In this document: piece after piece, positions 49,147 to 58,711 of the stretch
Layout: the number at the start of each line of letters is the position of its first letter
How positions within the stretch are numbered: position 1 is the first letter of the stretch
Assembly (NCBI RefSeq): GCF_002086815.1
Contig: NZ_MVID01000006.1
Location: forward strand, 124,001 to 188,000
Source of the DNA: Mycolicibacterium parafortuitum
GTDB taxonomy: Bacteria; Actinomycetota; Actinomycetes; Mycobacteriales; Mycobacteriaceae
Reading direction: 5' to 3'
Length of the DNA stretch: 64,000 nt
Program-made: the position numbers and the translations under genes
The notes under the pieces: generated by a model
Database searches by the model: none
The model's input: only the letters and a program-made list of their open reading frames with translations
Told to the model about the DNA's origin: nothing

Positions 49147-50667
49147 CTACCGCCTCGCGGCATTGATCGTCTGGCTGTACGCAGTCAAGCAAATGAGTGT
49201 GACCATAGGGCCAAGTGCCGCAGCCGACGCGTTCGAACAGAGCACTGCGACTTCCGGAAAGGCCACGACCCCGAGAGCAACACCAAGTGCTGCCACTCCC
49301 GCCGGGGCCGGTTCGCTGCCGAATCGTTGCACCTTTAGCTGCATAAAAACGAGAAAAGCGATACCTACCAAAACGAGAACCATGAGGGCAATACCGCCTG
49401 ACAAAAGCACCTCGAGCAAGGCGTTGTGGGGCGGATAATAGCCGCTACGGTACACCACGCCCAGCACGCCGGAATATTGCGCCGCGGTCCCCGATGCAAT
49501 ATACCCGTCGGGACCCCATCCCGAGAGCTGCTCCATGAAAGAACTGTTGCCAAAATCGTCCAGTGATATATCCCAAATGGTTGTACGGCCCTGCAGGGTC
49601 GCGGTTCTAGCGGCCGTCCCGCGCATTGGGAGATAATCCACCACAAGCTTTTCAGCGACATCAGCGAACCTGCTCCACCAAAGGGGCGCAAGCCATAGAA
49701 ACGCTGCAGCTACAAGCAGTAAGCTGCGGATAATTCTCGGCATCAGGCCACTAGCAATGATGACGCCGAGCGAGGCTGCGACAATCTGAGTTCGTCCATC
49801 CGCGGCCAACACAGCCAGGAGGTGCACGAAAATTCCGACGGCACATACGGCCTTTATGCCGACGGCGCCGATCCCGATGCTGCTGCGCTTGAGGCGCACC
49901 ACCCATACGCAAAGAACAGATCCAAGCGCAGCGACCGTCGGTACCGTCACCCAAGAGACAGCAAGGGGAAATCGCCAGCGTAGCGTAAATGGACCGTAAT
50001 TTGCGATTGCGTCAGTCAAATACGCAGAGTTGTAGTCAGCACGGAATCCGAGAAGAAACAGCACCACCGCTGCAGTGACGTACACCAGTGTTGATAAACA
50101 AAAGGCGACGACCAAGGTTTCCACATTTTGCGACCGGATCCAAGTTAGGACGGCGACAGCGCAAACGACGGACCCTAGGAGAATCGATCCCGTGCCGCGG
50201 CCATCCGCAATACACTCCGTGGTCCAGGGACTTATCGCGGCTAGTCCCACGACAAAATTGCGCGACGAGGGCAGCGGAAATCGGAGAAAAGTGAGTACTG
50301 CTACCACCGCGATCACGACGCCCGCAGTCGAGTGCAATCCGACGCCGACTAGAGCTGCGCCGCCGGCGAGCCCGCTTTGCACGGGATGCAGGTAGTCACG
50401 GGAGTTCGCCGCCCTTGAGATGTCCCCCTTAGAAACTCCGCAAATTATTCCGATCAAGATAGGGAAGGCCAACGCGACACTTAGTCGGAAGTTGTACAAA
50501 CCGCAGATGAGCAGCAGCACCTCAGCTCCCGCGGCCAGGATGGCGATTAATGTCGCATACCGACGGATAACGTCGAACTGAGCCTGAGGCTGCGAGGTAG
50601 CGGATGCCCCTTCGAATTTGGCCCCCGACACGCCACTGTTCTGCGCTACCGCATCACCTGTCGCCAT
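49147..50667 (-). CDS. wzy: O-antigen/capsule polymerase (Wzy)
   Basis: This 506-residue membrane protein has about 12 helices and the large periplasmic loop typical of the Wzy/O-antigen ligase superfamily: MRGTAARTATLQGRTTIWD, LSGWGPDGYIASG and YYPPHNALLEVLLSGGIAL, where R-x-x-x-W and H-N are the conserved polymerase/ligase residues. It joins flipped repeat units. ATG 50667 is favoured by GGGACGGG upstream; a longer start is at 50712. Its start overlaps the end of the SMP-30 gene by 14 bases. Confidence 0.88.
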   Translation of the reverse strand: MATGDAVAQNSGVSGAKFEGASATSQPQAQFDVIRRYATLIAILAAGAEVLLLICGLYNFRLSVALAFPILIGIICGVSKGDISRAANSRDYLHPVQSGLAGGAALVGVGLHSTAGVVIAVVAVLTFLRFPLPSSRNFVVGLAAISPWTTECIADGRGTGSILLGSVVCAVAVLTWIRSQNVETLVVAFCLSTLVYVTAAVVLFLLGFRADYNSAYLTDAIANYGPFTLRWRFPLAVSWVTVPTVAALGSVLCVWVVRLKRSSIGIGAVGIKAVCAVGIFVHLLAVLAADGRTQIVAASLGVIIASGLMPRIIRSLLLVAAAFLWLAPLWWSRFADVAEKLVVDYLPMRGTAARTATLQGRTTIWDISLDDFGNSSFMEQLSGWGPDGYIASGTAAQYSGVLGVVYRSGYYPPHNALLEVLLSGGIALMVLVLVGIAFLVFMQLKVQRFGSEPAPAGVAALGVALGVVAFPEVAVLCSNASAAALGPMVTLICLTAYSQTINAARR

Positions 50668-51490
50668 CGCTATCCCGTCCCACCGGCGTAATAAAGACAT
50701 AACCGTCGCCATCCCCTGCGGAATCCGGCGCGGCCGCGGTCGTGACGATCATCCACCTCTCGTCACCACTCAAAGCAACGGACGAGGGAAACCGCGCTGG
50801 AACAGGAATGGTTGTTCGCAGGCCATCTGAGGCAATGTGCTCGATTGCCGCACGTCCCCAGTTAGCCACCAAGACCGCTCCGTCAGCCGCGACGGCGATG
50901 CCGTCCGGTTCATCGATCTCGTCCAGGGTTACCCAGGGATCCCGGACTACCGTTCCGATCGCGGTCGTCAGGACGTCGACCCTCGGATATACCGAGTCAA
51001 CGTAATACGCACGTTCGGGTGAAAACCAACGAATGCCATTTGAAATTCCAATACCATCAAGCACACCTATCAATTCACCATCGTAAAATTGGAATAGGTT
51101 AGCGGCGTCTTTACGGCCAGACATTGACATGGTCCCAATATGGACAACGCCGTGTGGTGACAACGCACCATCATTGAACCGGATATCGGGCGGGAAGGTC
51201 CATTTGCCCAGTTCTGTCAGCCCCCCAGTGGACCAATCATACGTAAACAGCGAATTGCGCGAAGCGACAATCGAACGAACAGCATCTAGCGGTATCGCGA
51301 CCGTCACGAACTCTAGATCCAGCGTCCGAGTTTCGGCCATTTGTTCGCCCTTAAAGGGACTCCACCGGTGGATGCTGCTCGCGAGGATGTCGACCCACTG
51401 AAAAAGCTCGAGTTCCGGTATCCAGCGAGCACTTTCATAAAGTTGGCCGCGGTGGACAGGCACCCTGCGCCAGTTAACCTTCACGTTCAC
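50654..51490 (-). CDS. SMP-30/gluconolactonase-like protein
   Basis: This 278-residue six-bladed beta-propeller-like protein shows expected metal-ligand positions: Glu in LYESARWIPE, Asn in DIRFNDGALSPHG, Asn in GISNGIRWFSP and Asp in EIDEPDGIAVAADG. The family includes lactonases that open sugar lactones. The GTG start overlaps the SDR stop (GTGA). In this operon it may hydrolyse a lactone intermediate made by a dehydrogenase, which is inference. Confidence 0.8.
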   Translation of the reverse strand: MNVKVNWRRVPVHRGQLYESARWIPELELFQWVDILASSIHRWSPFKGEQMAETRTLDLEFVTVAIPLDAVRSIVASRNSLFTYDWSTGGLTELGKWTFPPDIRFNDGALSPHGVVHIGTMSMSGRKDAANLFQFYDGELIGVLDGIGISNGIRWFSPERAYYVDSVYPRVDVLTTAIGTVVRDPWVTLDEIDEPDGIAVAADGAVLVANWGRAAIEHIASDGLRTTIPVPARFPSSVALSGDERWMIVTTAAAPDSAGDGDGYVFITPVGRDSDGDR

Positions 51491-52218
51491 TCCGTACCCA
51501 AAAGGGCCGTCGCCCCGCCATCCACGACGAGTGTGGATCCTGTTATGAACGCGGCGTCGGAACTCGCCAAAAAATGAACGGCCGCTGCGACGTCGGTCGC
51601 TTCACCCACACGACCCAACGGCGTTCGAGCCTCGAGCATCCCCCACCGCGCATCGGCGTCGTCACCCCAGCGTGCAAAACCCTCGTGAAGCTTCGCAGTA
51701 TTGATCGCTCCTGGCCTGACGGCGTTGACGCGTACCGCTGGAGCCAGGTCGATCGCTGCAGAGCGGACCCATCCCTCCAGCGCCGCCTTAGATGTCGCGT
51801 AGGCATTGATGTTTCTGGCTGTCGCATGAGCGTGTACAGAACTCACGACCACTACGGCCCCGTGCAGTTCCGCCAAGCTTTTGCGACTGCCCGCCACCAG
51901 CGAGTCGGCAGCGATCACGTTCACCCGCATCGTTTCCAAAAACGCGTCGACAGGTGTCTCCCCCGCCGCAGCGAGCGGCTGAGTAGCGGCATTGTGCACC
52001 ACGACGGATACTGCATGCTGTTTACAAACGCCTGCGGCGACGTCGCGTACCGACTCGGAATCCGCCATGTCGACGGCGATCCATTCGTCCACCTCGGGGT
52101 TTTCCACGCGGTCAAACCCGACGACGAAATAGCCGGCGCCTCGAAAGCGGCGGCATATTGCCTGGCCTATGCCCCCTGCGGACCCACTAACGATGACTGC
52201 CGGACTCAACTCGCTCAA
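51487..52218 (-). CDS. Short-chain dehydrogenase/reductase
   Basis: This 243-residue classical SDR has the cofactor loop VSGSAGGIGQAICRR, the VHNAATQ strand, Ser in VVVVSSVHAHA, the catalytic pair YATSK, and RPGAINT. Asp in GFDRVENPEV after beta-2 favours NAD(H). The C-terminal FLASSDAAFITGSTLVVDGG is typical. The TTG start (52218) lies inside the 3' end of the preceding hydroxyacid dehydrogenase gene, overlapping 32 bases. The substrate is probably a sugar or hydroxyacid specific to this locus. Confidence 0.87.
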   Translation of the reverse strand: MSELSPAVIVSGSAGGIGQAICRRFRGAGYFVVGFDRVENPEVDEWIAVDMADSESVRDVAAGVCKQHAVSVVVHNAATQPLAAAGETPVDAFLETMRVNVIAADSLVAGSRKSLAELHGAVVVVSSVHAHATARNINAYATSKAALEGWVRSAAIDLAPAVRVNAVRPGAINTAKLHEGFARWGDDADARWGMLEARTPLGRVGEATDVAAAVHFLASSDAAFITGSTLVVDGGATALLGTE

Positions 52219-53134
52219 GTTCCTCTAAGAGGATGTCGACGGCCCTCTGGCTAGCGCGCATCACGCCTGCCGTCGCGTTTGAACCGTTATGGGCGCCTAG
52301 CACCACATTCAGGCTCCGGAGTGGACTGTCCACCGGTAACGGCTCGACATCAAAAACGTCAAGTCCTGCACCGGCCAGTGCCCCTTTCCGCAGGGCGTCC
52401 GCAAGATCAGACTCCACCACTAGATCGCCGCGGGCTACATTCACCAGGAAAGCGTCAGCCCTGAACTTTCTTAGCGAAGCTGCGTTGATCATGCCGCGTG
52501 TGGAATCAGTGGACGGTGCCGTCAACACGACGAAACGCGAGCGTGTTAGCAACTCGTCCAAACCGACGAGCACAGCCCCCTCCGGCAAGCCGCTCTGTAC
52601 GAACGGGTCGTGTACCACCACGGACATTCCGAACCCCAAACCGCGTCGTACGACCGCAGTGCCGATCGATCCAGCGCCGACCACCCCGAGTGTCTCGCCC
52701 GAAAGGGACACGCCCTCGATCTTTTTCCACTCGCCCCTTCGGACTGCCGCGTCGATCAGGTGGTGCCCACGGGCAAGATTGAGGATGTACCCGAATGCGC
52801 TGTCGGCAACTTCGTCACCGAAGACTCCGGGCGTATTTCGTACGACGACCCCCAGTGCGCGTGCAGCATCGAAGTCGACCGTGTCGGTGCCGATTCCCCA
52901 GCGCACGAGAACTTTTAGATTCGGTAGCCCGGTGAGCGTGGCGCGCCCCAAGTCGTCATCGCCAGCGATGATACCGACGCACTCGTGCGCGATGTCGATT
53001 AGTTCTGCAGTGTTGAACTGTTGTCCGGAAAGAGTCGGGACCACCAGATCGAAGCCCGCCGCCTCTAGACGCTCCCGGTGTCGGGGCAGGTGGTTCTGCA
53101 TCTGCTTGCACGTAATTGCAATACTGCGCCTCAC
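52187..53134 (-). CDS. D-2-hydroxyacid dehydrogenase
   Basis: This 315-residue enzyme is of the phosphoglycerate-dehydrogenase-like family. The NAD loop is LGVVGAGSIGTAVVRRG. Catalytic Arg in NVARGDLVVESDL, Glu in DVFDVEPLP and His in VLGAHNGSN complete the set. It oxidises or reduces a 2-hydroxyacid/2-ketoacid. The GTG start overlaps the cytidylyltransferase stop (GTGA). It lacks the ACT regulatory domain of biosynthetic SerA, so a dedicated role in making a precursor for this locus is more likely than serine synthesis. Confidence 0.88.
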   Translation of the reverse strand: MRRSIAITCKQMQNHLPRHRERLEAAGFDLVVPTLSGQQFNTAELIDIAHECVGIIAGDDDLGRATLTGLPNLKVLVRWGIGTDTVDFDAARALGVVVRNTPGVFGDEVADSAFGYILNLARGHHLIDAAVRRGEWKKIEGVSLSGETLGVVGAGSIGTAVVRRGLGFGMSVVVHDPFVQSGLPEGAVLVGLDELLTRSRFVVLTAPSTDSTRGMINAASLRKFRADAFLVNVARGDLVVESDLADALRKGALAGAGLDVFDVEPLPVDSPLRSLNVVLGAHNGSNATAGVMRASQRAVDILLEELERVESGSHR

Positions 53135-53793
53135 GTCGACCTCGCTATCAGCGCGGCTGCAAGATCCCATTCCTCCTCAGTATCGATGTCGACCGCCTCT
53201 AAGGCCGCCATCGGAAATATTGCCCGGTTGGCAGTTATTCGATTCTTTTCGGCGAGGAATGGCTCTCGCCGAAAGATGTAGAGGCATGAGTTTTCGAGGT
53301 GGAGAGGGGCCAGGTCTTGTGTCCGCAGGAGTACGGCTGGATCATGGTTCACCGGACGTTCCGCATCCCACCAGAAGCGAGCCTGCATAGGTGTCGTCGT
53401 GAAGAGTGAATCGACCCCTGCCTCGAAGAAAGTTTGCACGGCTCTCTCAATCGTCTCGGAACGCAGAAACGGGTTGGTTGAGTGAGTCTGCAGGAACACA
53501 TCCCCAGTAAGCTGCGTGAGCGTGTTGGCCAGCACGTCGTTCATGGGAATCGCGCCGTCGCGCAAGTGCTCCGGGCGTTCCAACACCAGAACGTCGGGCA
53601 GATGGACGTCGACATGGTTGCGAATAACCGAACTATCCGTATCGATGACGACTTGGTCTATAGACGAGCAAGATCGCAACGCGTCGACGATATGACGGAA
53701 GAGAGGTTTCCCGCCTAAATCGCGGTAGTTCTTCCCCTTCACTCTCTCACTCGAATGCCGCATCGGTACGATGGCCGTAACTCTAGTTTTCAC
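53131..53793 (-). CDS. CMP-sugar synthetase (acylneuraminate cytidylyltransferase family)
   Basis: This 220-residue nucleotidyltransferase activates a sugar acid with CTP. The N-terminal loop AIVPMRHSSERVKGKNYRDL is a variant of the family's IIPARxxSKRIPxKN. Other motifs are LQTHSTNPFLRSETI, which corresponds to the LQPTSPLR region, and ENSCLYIFRREPFL. The GTG start overlaps the glycosyltransferase stop (GTGA). No sialic-, legionaminic- or Kdo-synthesis genes (NeuB-like) are in the window, so the activated sugar is unknown and may be novel. Confidence 0.85.
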   Translation of the reverse strand: MKTRVTAIVPMRHSSERVKGKNYRDLGGKPLFRHIVDALRSCSSIDQVVIDTDSSVIRNHVDVHLPDVLVLERPEHLRDGAIPMNDVLANTLTQLTGDVFLQTHSTNPFLRSETIERAVQTFFEAGVDSLFTTTPMQARFWWDAERPVNHDPAVLLRTQDLAPLHLENSCLYIFRREPFLAEKNRITANRAIFPMAALEAVDIDTEEEWDLAAALIARST

Positions 53794-54749
53794 GAATAGT
53801 GCCCCGCTGACTCAATCATCGAATAATCGATTTCGCCGCTCGGCGCGTGGAGTTGCGGACGCGTCACCCACTGCGCCGGATAATAGAACCGACGAAGTAG
53901 CTCCGCATCCGGGGCGCCGTCGTCTGCAAATCCTAGATACGCGCCACGAAATTGCGCGAATCGGAAGCGGGCGATGTCCCATACATTCTCACGCAATTTG
54001 CGATCGCGAAGGGCGTGCCAGCAATCGCTGACAATATTAGATAAAGCTAGGGTCACTGCTTGCAGGGCGCTGAAAGTGGTATCCGGATAGATATCTTTAT
54101 ACGCGATGGCTTCGCGGCGATATCGGTTCTGCAGGACCTTCCATGACTCTTCATGGACGTGCACGACTGGCGCTTCGGCGACATAGGCGATTCGCGCACC
54201 CACCTCTATCGCACGCTTGGCGAAGTCGAGATCCTCCAATCCGGTAAGTTCTTCTCTATATCGCAGTTTTTCCCATATACTGCGGCGGACGAGGGCGTTT
54301 GCGTTGTTACTAAAAGGATGGCCTTGGTCCCAAATGCTTTCCTTTGGGAACCATTTGATCATTACGCGCGACTCAGAATATTTCGTGCGGTGATCGCCGA
54401 CCTGACGCCCATACGCTATCGCGATATCGGAATTCTCGAAAGGCTTCATCAGCCGCTCTAAGTAGTCATTGTAGACGGGGTATACGTGCGCAGAGACAAT
54501 AAGTAGAAGGTCGCCCGTGGCGGCTTCGCAGCCGCGGTTCAGTGCGCGGCCGAAAGTGAATTCGTGCTTGGCGATGTTAACAACTTTGCATCCCCGCGAC
54601 TTCGCGATCTCCACTGTCTGATCGGTAGATCCAGAGTCAACGAGAATGAGTTCGTCGGGGGGGCGAGTCTGAGCGCCGAGCCCATGCAACAAACGACCGA
54701 TGTGCGCTTCCTCGTTGAGAGCGCGAATTACGACTGAGACTTTAGCCAT
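53790..54749 (-). CDS. Glycosyltransferase family 2
   Basis: This 319-residue enzyme has a GT-A fold with the nucleotide-binding start VSVVIRALNEEAHIGRLL, DSGSTDQTVEIAK, the acceptor-site LTGLEDLDFAKRAI and VVHVHEESW. It resembles rhamnosyl- or galactosyltransferases of surface polysaccharides. ATG 54749 directly precedes the first strand; the upstream frame is non-homologous. It is the first gene of a six-gene overlapping operon that continues through the CMP-sugar synthetase to wzy. Confidence 0.88.
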   Translation of the reverse strand: MAKVSVVIRALNEEAHIGRLLHGLGAQTRPPDELILVDSGSTDQTVEIAKSRGCKVVNIAKHEFTFGRALNRGCEAATGDLLLIVSAHVYPVYNDYLERLMKPFENSDIAIAYGRQVGDHRTKYSESRVMIKWFPKESIWDQGHPFSNNANALVRRSIWEKLRYREELTGLEDLDFAKRAIEVGARIAYVAEAPVVHVHEESWKVLQNRYRREAIAYKDIYPDTTFSALQAVTLALSNIVSDCWHALRDRKLRENVWDIARFRFAQFRGAYLGFADDGAPDAELLRRFYYPAQWVTRPQLHAPSGEIDYSMIESAGHYS

Positions 54750-55708
54750 CCTCGCCAATCCTCCCCCACGGTCCGGCCGACCGAGCCGATACCGGCAACC
54801 ATGTCTCCTCGCTTCCCCAATTCGGGCACTCCCCCAGCACTGGCCCATCCTTCCCCCGTGCGACGCCGTTCGCAAATTCCACCGTATTTGGGGATGGCCC
54901 CCGAAGCAAAGCCATGCATGTCGCCACGACGACGGCATCTGCACCTCCGGCCGGCCACGGCGAGGCATAGGCCCACGGGTTCCGTTACACATCGCCTGCT
55001 CTGCTACGGTAGCTGGGGGAACAACAACGCTCGCGTTCCTGCGAAGCCGCCTCCCGCTAGCTCGTTCAACTCAAACGATTCCGCAGCGGGCGATATCGGC
55101 GCGCAGGTGGATCAGACCTAAGGGTGACCGGCCGGGTGGCGAGCGACAGCGTCCTCGCCAACTTGCAGAGTTTGCAAGCCACGGCCCATCGGGTGCCCCG
55201 GGGCATGATTTCATCGACGTCTTGATATCGTTCTGACTTACCCCATCTTCCCGTGGCCGAGGGATATACGGTTGCGACTCTTGCCACATCATTCTTTTGA
55301 AGGTTCGATATCGAATTTCGTACTGGCGCGCGCTATTCGTCACCGTTAGTTGAAGTCGACTCGGCCCCCGGTAACGCTAGCTCCATCGGAGCGTAGGCCG
55401 CCCCCCTTGCACGCCCACCCGAAACCCCGGGGACTACGTCTCGTCTAGACGACCAGCTACTCGAGTGCCTTACCGAACGCTTGGAATACCGTGCTCGAAA
55501 CCGCCGCGCCACCGCGGACCCGAAGATGCGGACCCCCCGCGGCGCCTAGGTTACGGCAAGCTTGACCGACTGGCTGCACCCACTGAATCGGAATCACACC
55601 ACCTCGGCTGCTAAACCCCGCGGACGGAGGAACTTAGGTGCTCGCCACACCCGACAGGCGACACCAGCCGTATCTGCAGTGCGGTTTGTTTAAAGCCCCT
55701 TGCGGAAG
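54750..55708. other. Gene-poor gap, no gene recognised
   Basis: This 959-bp region lies between the GT2 gene and the secreted lyase gene, both leftward. Several short ORFs lack ribosome sites and sensible composition. It should contain the promoter of the six-gene operon. It may be decayed DNA similar to the gaps at 39.6-40.7 and 56.5-57.5 kb. Confidence 0.45.
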
Positions 55709-56515
55709 CTACTTCCAACCGTCCTCAGGTTTCTTAACCGGACGCGGGGATTTGATTCTATGTGAGAGGCTATCAGTCCCCCACTCTAAGTTGGCAAGGT
55801 AAATAACGGACGGGTCTTTTACATTAGTCTGGTACAGGCCCCAATGGGGATAGGCGAGGGCAGCTTTTCCGTTGTCGTCCTCATAATAACCAATCGGGGC
55901 GTCGGCGCTTACGATCTGATTGCCGTCAAGCCAAGCATTAAGATGGCCATCCCGACCCAATCGGCCCGATATGACTAAATTATGCACGAGGCCATCAGTT
56001 GGGCGCATCGCGCGATATCGGACTACACTCTGCGGGCCGCCTTTAATCTTCTGATCCGACTCCGTCCGTATTTCCAGATTTCCATCAATAAGCTCGACCC
56101 TTACGACTGGGGCTCGGTTTTTTTTAGTGGTATCGACGGAATGCCACTGATGGATAATGTTCTGTTTACTGCCGCCGTTAAACGGTTCACGGGCAGGACC
56201 AACCACAAATGAGAAGGAGGTCCACAACGTGGATCCTGCTCCATAACGTTCACCCTTTGAAACAAATTCAGATCGCCGCTTGGCATTCTTTGAGTCACCG
56301 GAGAAGCCGAAGTCGTCTTGGTGAACTTCGAAACGATAGAGATTCGGGGCGGGAATCGACAATGCATAGGGTACAGACGCGGCGTAAAGTTCCATCGGCT
56401 TCGAATCGACCTCAAATCGGGCTCGATCTGCAACGGCAGTCGGTGGTGCGATAACCACGAACGAAGCGATGGTGATAGCTGTTAGGGCTAATCTAGAGAA
56501 GATGGCGCGCCGCAT
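55709..56515 (-). CDS. Secreted polysaccharide lyase (heparin lyase I-like)
   Basis: This 268-residue protein has a clear signal peptide (FSRLALTAITIASFVVIAPP, cleavage near AVADRARF) and a beta-jelly-roll domain of the Polysacc_lyase type: YRFEVHQDDFGFSGDSKN, KRRSEFVSKGERYGAGS, WTSFSFVV, NIIHQWHSVD and NLVISGRLGRDGHLNAWLDG. The conserved Arg-Ser-Glu and His-Gln-Trp-His segments probably bind the uronate substrate. It could trim or release the secreted polymer, since the locus also encodes a uronic-acid-forming dehydrogenase. Confidence 0.82.
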   Translation of the reverse strand: MRRAIFSRLALTAITIASFVVIAPPTAVADRARFEVDSKPMELYAASVPYALSIPAPNLYRFEVHQDDFGFSGDSKNAKRRSEFVSKGERYGAGSTLWTSFSFVVGPAREPFNGGSKQNIIHQWHSVDTTKKNRAPVVRVELIDGNLEIRTESDQKIKGGPQSVVRYRAMRPTDGLVHNLVISGRLGRDGHLNAWLDGNQIVSADAPIGYYEDDNGKAALAYPHWGLYQTNVKDPSVIYLANLEWGTDSLSHRIKSPRPVKKPEDGWK

Positions 56516-57571
56516 ATATTGCGCACTCTACAGGACGATGCCTGGGCCACCCCTAGGTCTGGTCGGCTGGCCTGGTACTGGGCACGACGTCGCGAATCGC
56601 GTGCCGGTACGTTTATCACCGCTGGCCGGCTCATACCCCGACGACCGGCACCGCCCCTTTACGGGTTAGATCGGCGATTCCAAGCAAGATCCCGGCGGCA
56701 CGGCAATGACAACCTACTTGTTGGGATACGCCGGCACCGACCGCGCCAACCGGCATACATCCGCGCGGAGATCGCGGCCCAAGAGCGTCCGAGAACCAAC
56801 ACCGCTGTTATCGTCTGGCTGGGCGGGCGTCCTCGTTCCCTGCCCGCGGGCGCCGTTGAAGCCGTCCTGTCCGGCAACAGCAACAGCTGGCAGGCACGCC
56901 TCCTTCCAGCACCTGAGGATCGAGCACCGACGACCCGCCCATACGAGCAGCAGACCAACGGAAAGACAGACCGCCTTCACCGCAGCATATGGCTGCCGAT
57001 GGGCCGTCACCCCCTTCTGCCCAACGAGCCAACCAACCAATCCCCACTACCGGCATGGATCGATATCTTCAACCACCACCGGCAACACTCAGCGACCGGG
57101 AAGCCCCGCCAATCGCAAGGTTGACCAACCTCCCTGGGCCATGCAGCTAGACGGGCGCCGCTAGGGTGGCGACAACGCGGCAGAGTCGAGTCGCCGCTGG
57201 CGCGTTCAAGGCTCGGACCAATTCCGCATCGTCGGGGGCACACCGACATTCCCACTGACCGCGGACGCGAAGACGTAACAAACGGGCATATCGACAGGGT
57301 GCCAGCACGAAACGGGCCGACGGAAAGCCTTACCGCCCGCCATTTTGCGCACCAAGAAGGCTTCTAATACCGACCCTCCCGTACCTCTGAACGCCCGCAA
57401 GCAGTTCACCGCCGAAATCTCCTAGACAAATGGCGGTTTTGGGAGTCCTCTCGGGAGGGGTCTCCCGCCCCTACGGCCATCCTTGCACTCTTGCACCACG
57501 TACGCGGAATATGAAGTAATCGACATTCCTGTACATCGGGAAGGCAGTACGATCCAGCTTACCGAACAGAT
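56516..57571. other. Gene-poor gap with IS481 remnant
   Basis: About 1.06 kb holds only the transposase remnant at about 56870-57125. Bases 57130-57571 show no gene. A GGGAG...CTCCC inverted sequence near 57450 has no T-tract. Confidence 0.5.
56870..57125 (+). pseudogene. IS481-like transposase C-terminal remnant
   Basis: The plus strand reads TTRPYEQQTNGKTDRLHRSI, then LPAWIDIFNHHRQHSATGK, matching the final catalytic Glu region and C-terminus of IS481-family transposases (typical form TRPYRPQTNGK...RFHRT...YNHHRPHSA). A preceding piece, FQHLRIEHRR, lies in another frame. The catalytic Glu position reads Asp. Most of the element is missing. Confidence 0.6.
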
Positions 57572-58711
57572 CTAAAGGTAACGCGCAACTCGCTTCCTAA
57601 GAAATTTTAGCGAGGTTTTCTCTATCGCCTTGTATGAGAGTCCGCCAAAGGCGACCGATAGCGCAAAGGAAACAGATAGGAAAAGGAGGAAGCTCCCTAA
57701 GCCCGACAAAGGAAATGGGCCATGCTTCCAAATCGACCGGAGCGCGGCAATCGGAAATCCGTGGACTAAATATATCGAATATGAGGCATCGCCTGCAAAC
57801 TGGAGGATAGGGACGGAAAGCGACTTTTCCCTGTTCTCAATAGCCAGCGCGCCGACGACGATTACCGCTGCCGGCACACCATAGACCGCCGCTCGCGTAC
57901 CTGCTGAGTACAGGGGATCTAGCAGGAAGAGAGAGATAAAGCCAATAAAGACCAAGCCGAAGCCGACCGCGGGCGTGATTCGGCGTAGAACCCCGGCCAG
58001 GTAGATCTGTGCGATCAGCATTCCGAACGCAAACTCTAGGATTATGCTCTTGAGGTAGAAGTCCGCTGTCCCCAGGGAAATTTCGGCGGCCTGCAAGGAA
58101 AATCCAGCAGCAACAAGAAGGCTTAGTACAGCGGCGGCCAGGAGCACCCTACGTCTTACCGAAATCGCCATTGCGATGGCAAAAAGTACATAGAAAAAGA
58201 CTTCGTAGTTCAGTGTCCAGCCTTGCTTCACTATGGGTGAAGTGCCCGCGGCCTCTGTGTAGTGTGGGATGAAAAGTAAAGATAAAATGACGTGGCGCAC
58301 GCTGAGTTCGTTAGATCGAAATAGCTGCGGGAGCGCTAACATCAAGAATGTTGCGCACAGCGTGTAGAACCAGTAGATAGGAATAATTCTTATTGCACGC
58401 ATGGCCAAAAATTGTGTTGGCGTACGCTCTCTGTCGCGAGTTACGTAAACCATAACGAAACCGCTAATTACGAAGAAAAGATCTACTCCGGATTGGCCAG
58501 CCTCCGTAGGCCAAATCGCTTTGAACTGGGGCGATTGCTCCTGGACGTGGTGAAATACAACAAGCAAGGCTGCAATGCCTCGAAGAACTTGGATTGTTAC
58601 GAGTCGTCTTGCCGTGTATTCAGTAGGGGTGGACAAATCAGGCTGTCTAGCGGGCATACCTGCGGACGCTGACTCGCGTTGCTTCTTCTCAGATGCGGAT
58701 TCCGACGTCAA
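57572..58711 (-). CDS. Acyltransferase 3 family membrane protein
   Basis: This 379-residue protein has about ten membrane helices. The family motif ITIQVLRGIAALLVVFHHV-like segment TIQVLRGIAALLVVFHHV carries the key His, and GVDLFFVISGFVMVYVT is the second motif. Near the C-terminus YSIYLVHGFP is typical. Such enzymes O-acylate exported sugars, for example acetylating or succinylating capsule residues. The start at 58711 gives a hydrophilic tail of about 35 residues. AT-rich codons suggest transfer. Confidence 0.9.
   Translation of the reverse strand: MTSESASEKKQRESASAGMPARQPDLSTPTEYTARRLVTIQVLRGIAALLVVFHHVQEQSPQFKAIWPTEAGQSGVDLFFVISGFVMVYVTRDRERTPTQFLAMRAIRIIPIYWFYTLCATFLMLALPQLFRSNELSVRHVILSLLFIPHYTEAAGTSPIVKQGWTLNYEVFFYVLFAIAMAISVRRRVLLAAAVLSLLVAAGFSLQAAEISLGTADFYLKSIILEFAFGMLIAQIYLAGVLRRITPAVGFGLVFIGFISLFLLDPLYSAGTRAAVYGVPAAVIVVGALAIENREKSLSVPILQFAGDASYSIYLVHGFPIAALRSIWKHGPFPLSGLGSFLLFLSVSFALSVAFGGLSYKAIEKTSLKFLRKRVARYL

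Noticed and set aside
56519..56869. Plus-strand ORF upstream of the IS481 remnant
   Set aside because: Only the last part shows transposase similarity; the rest has random composition.
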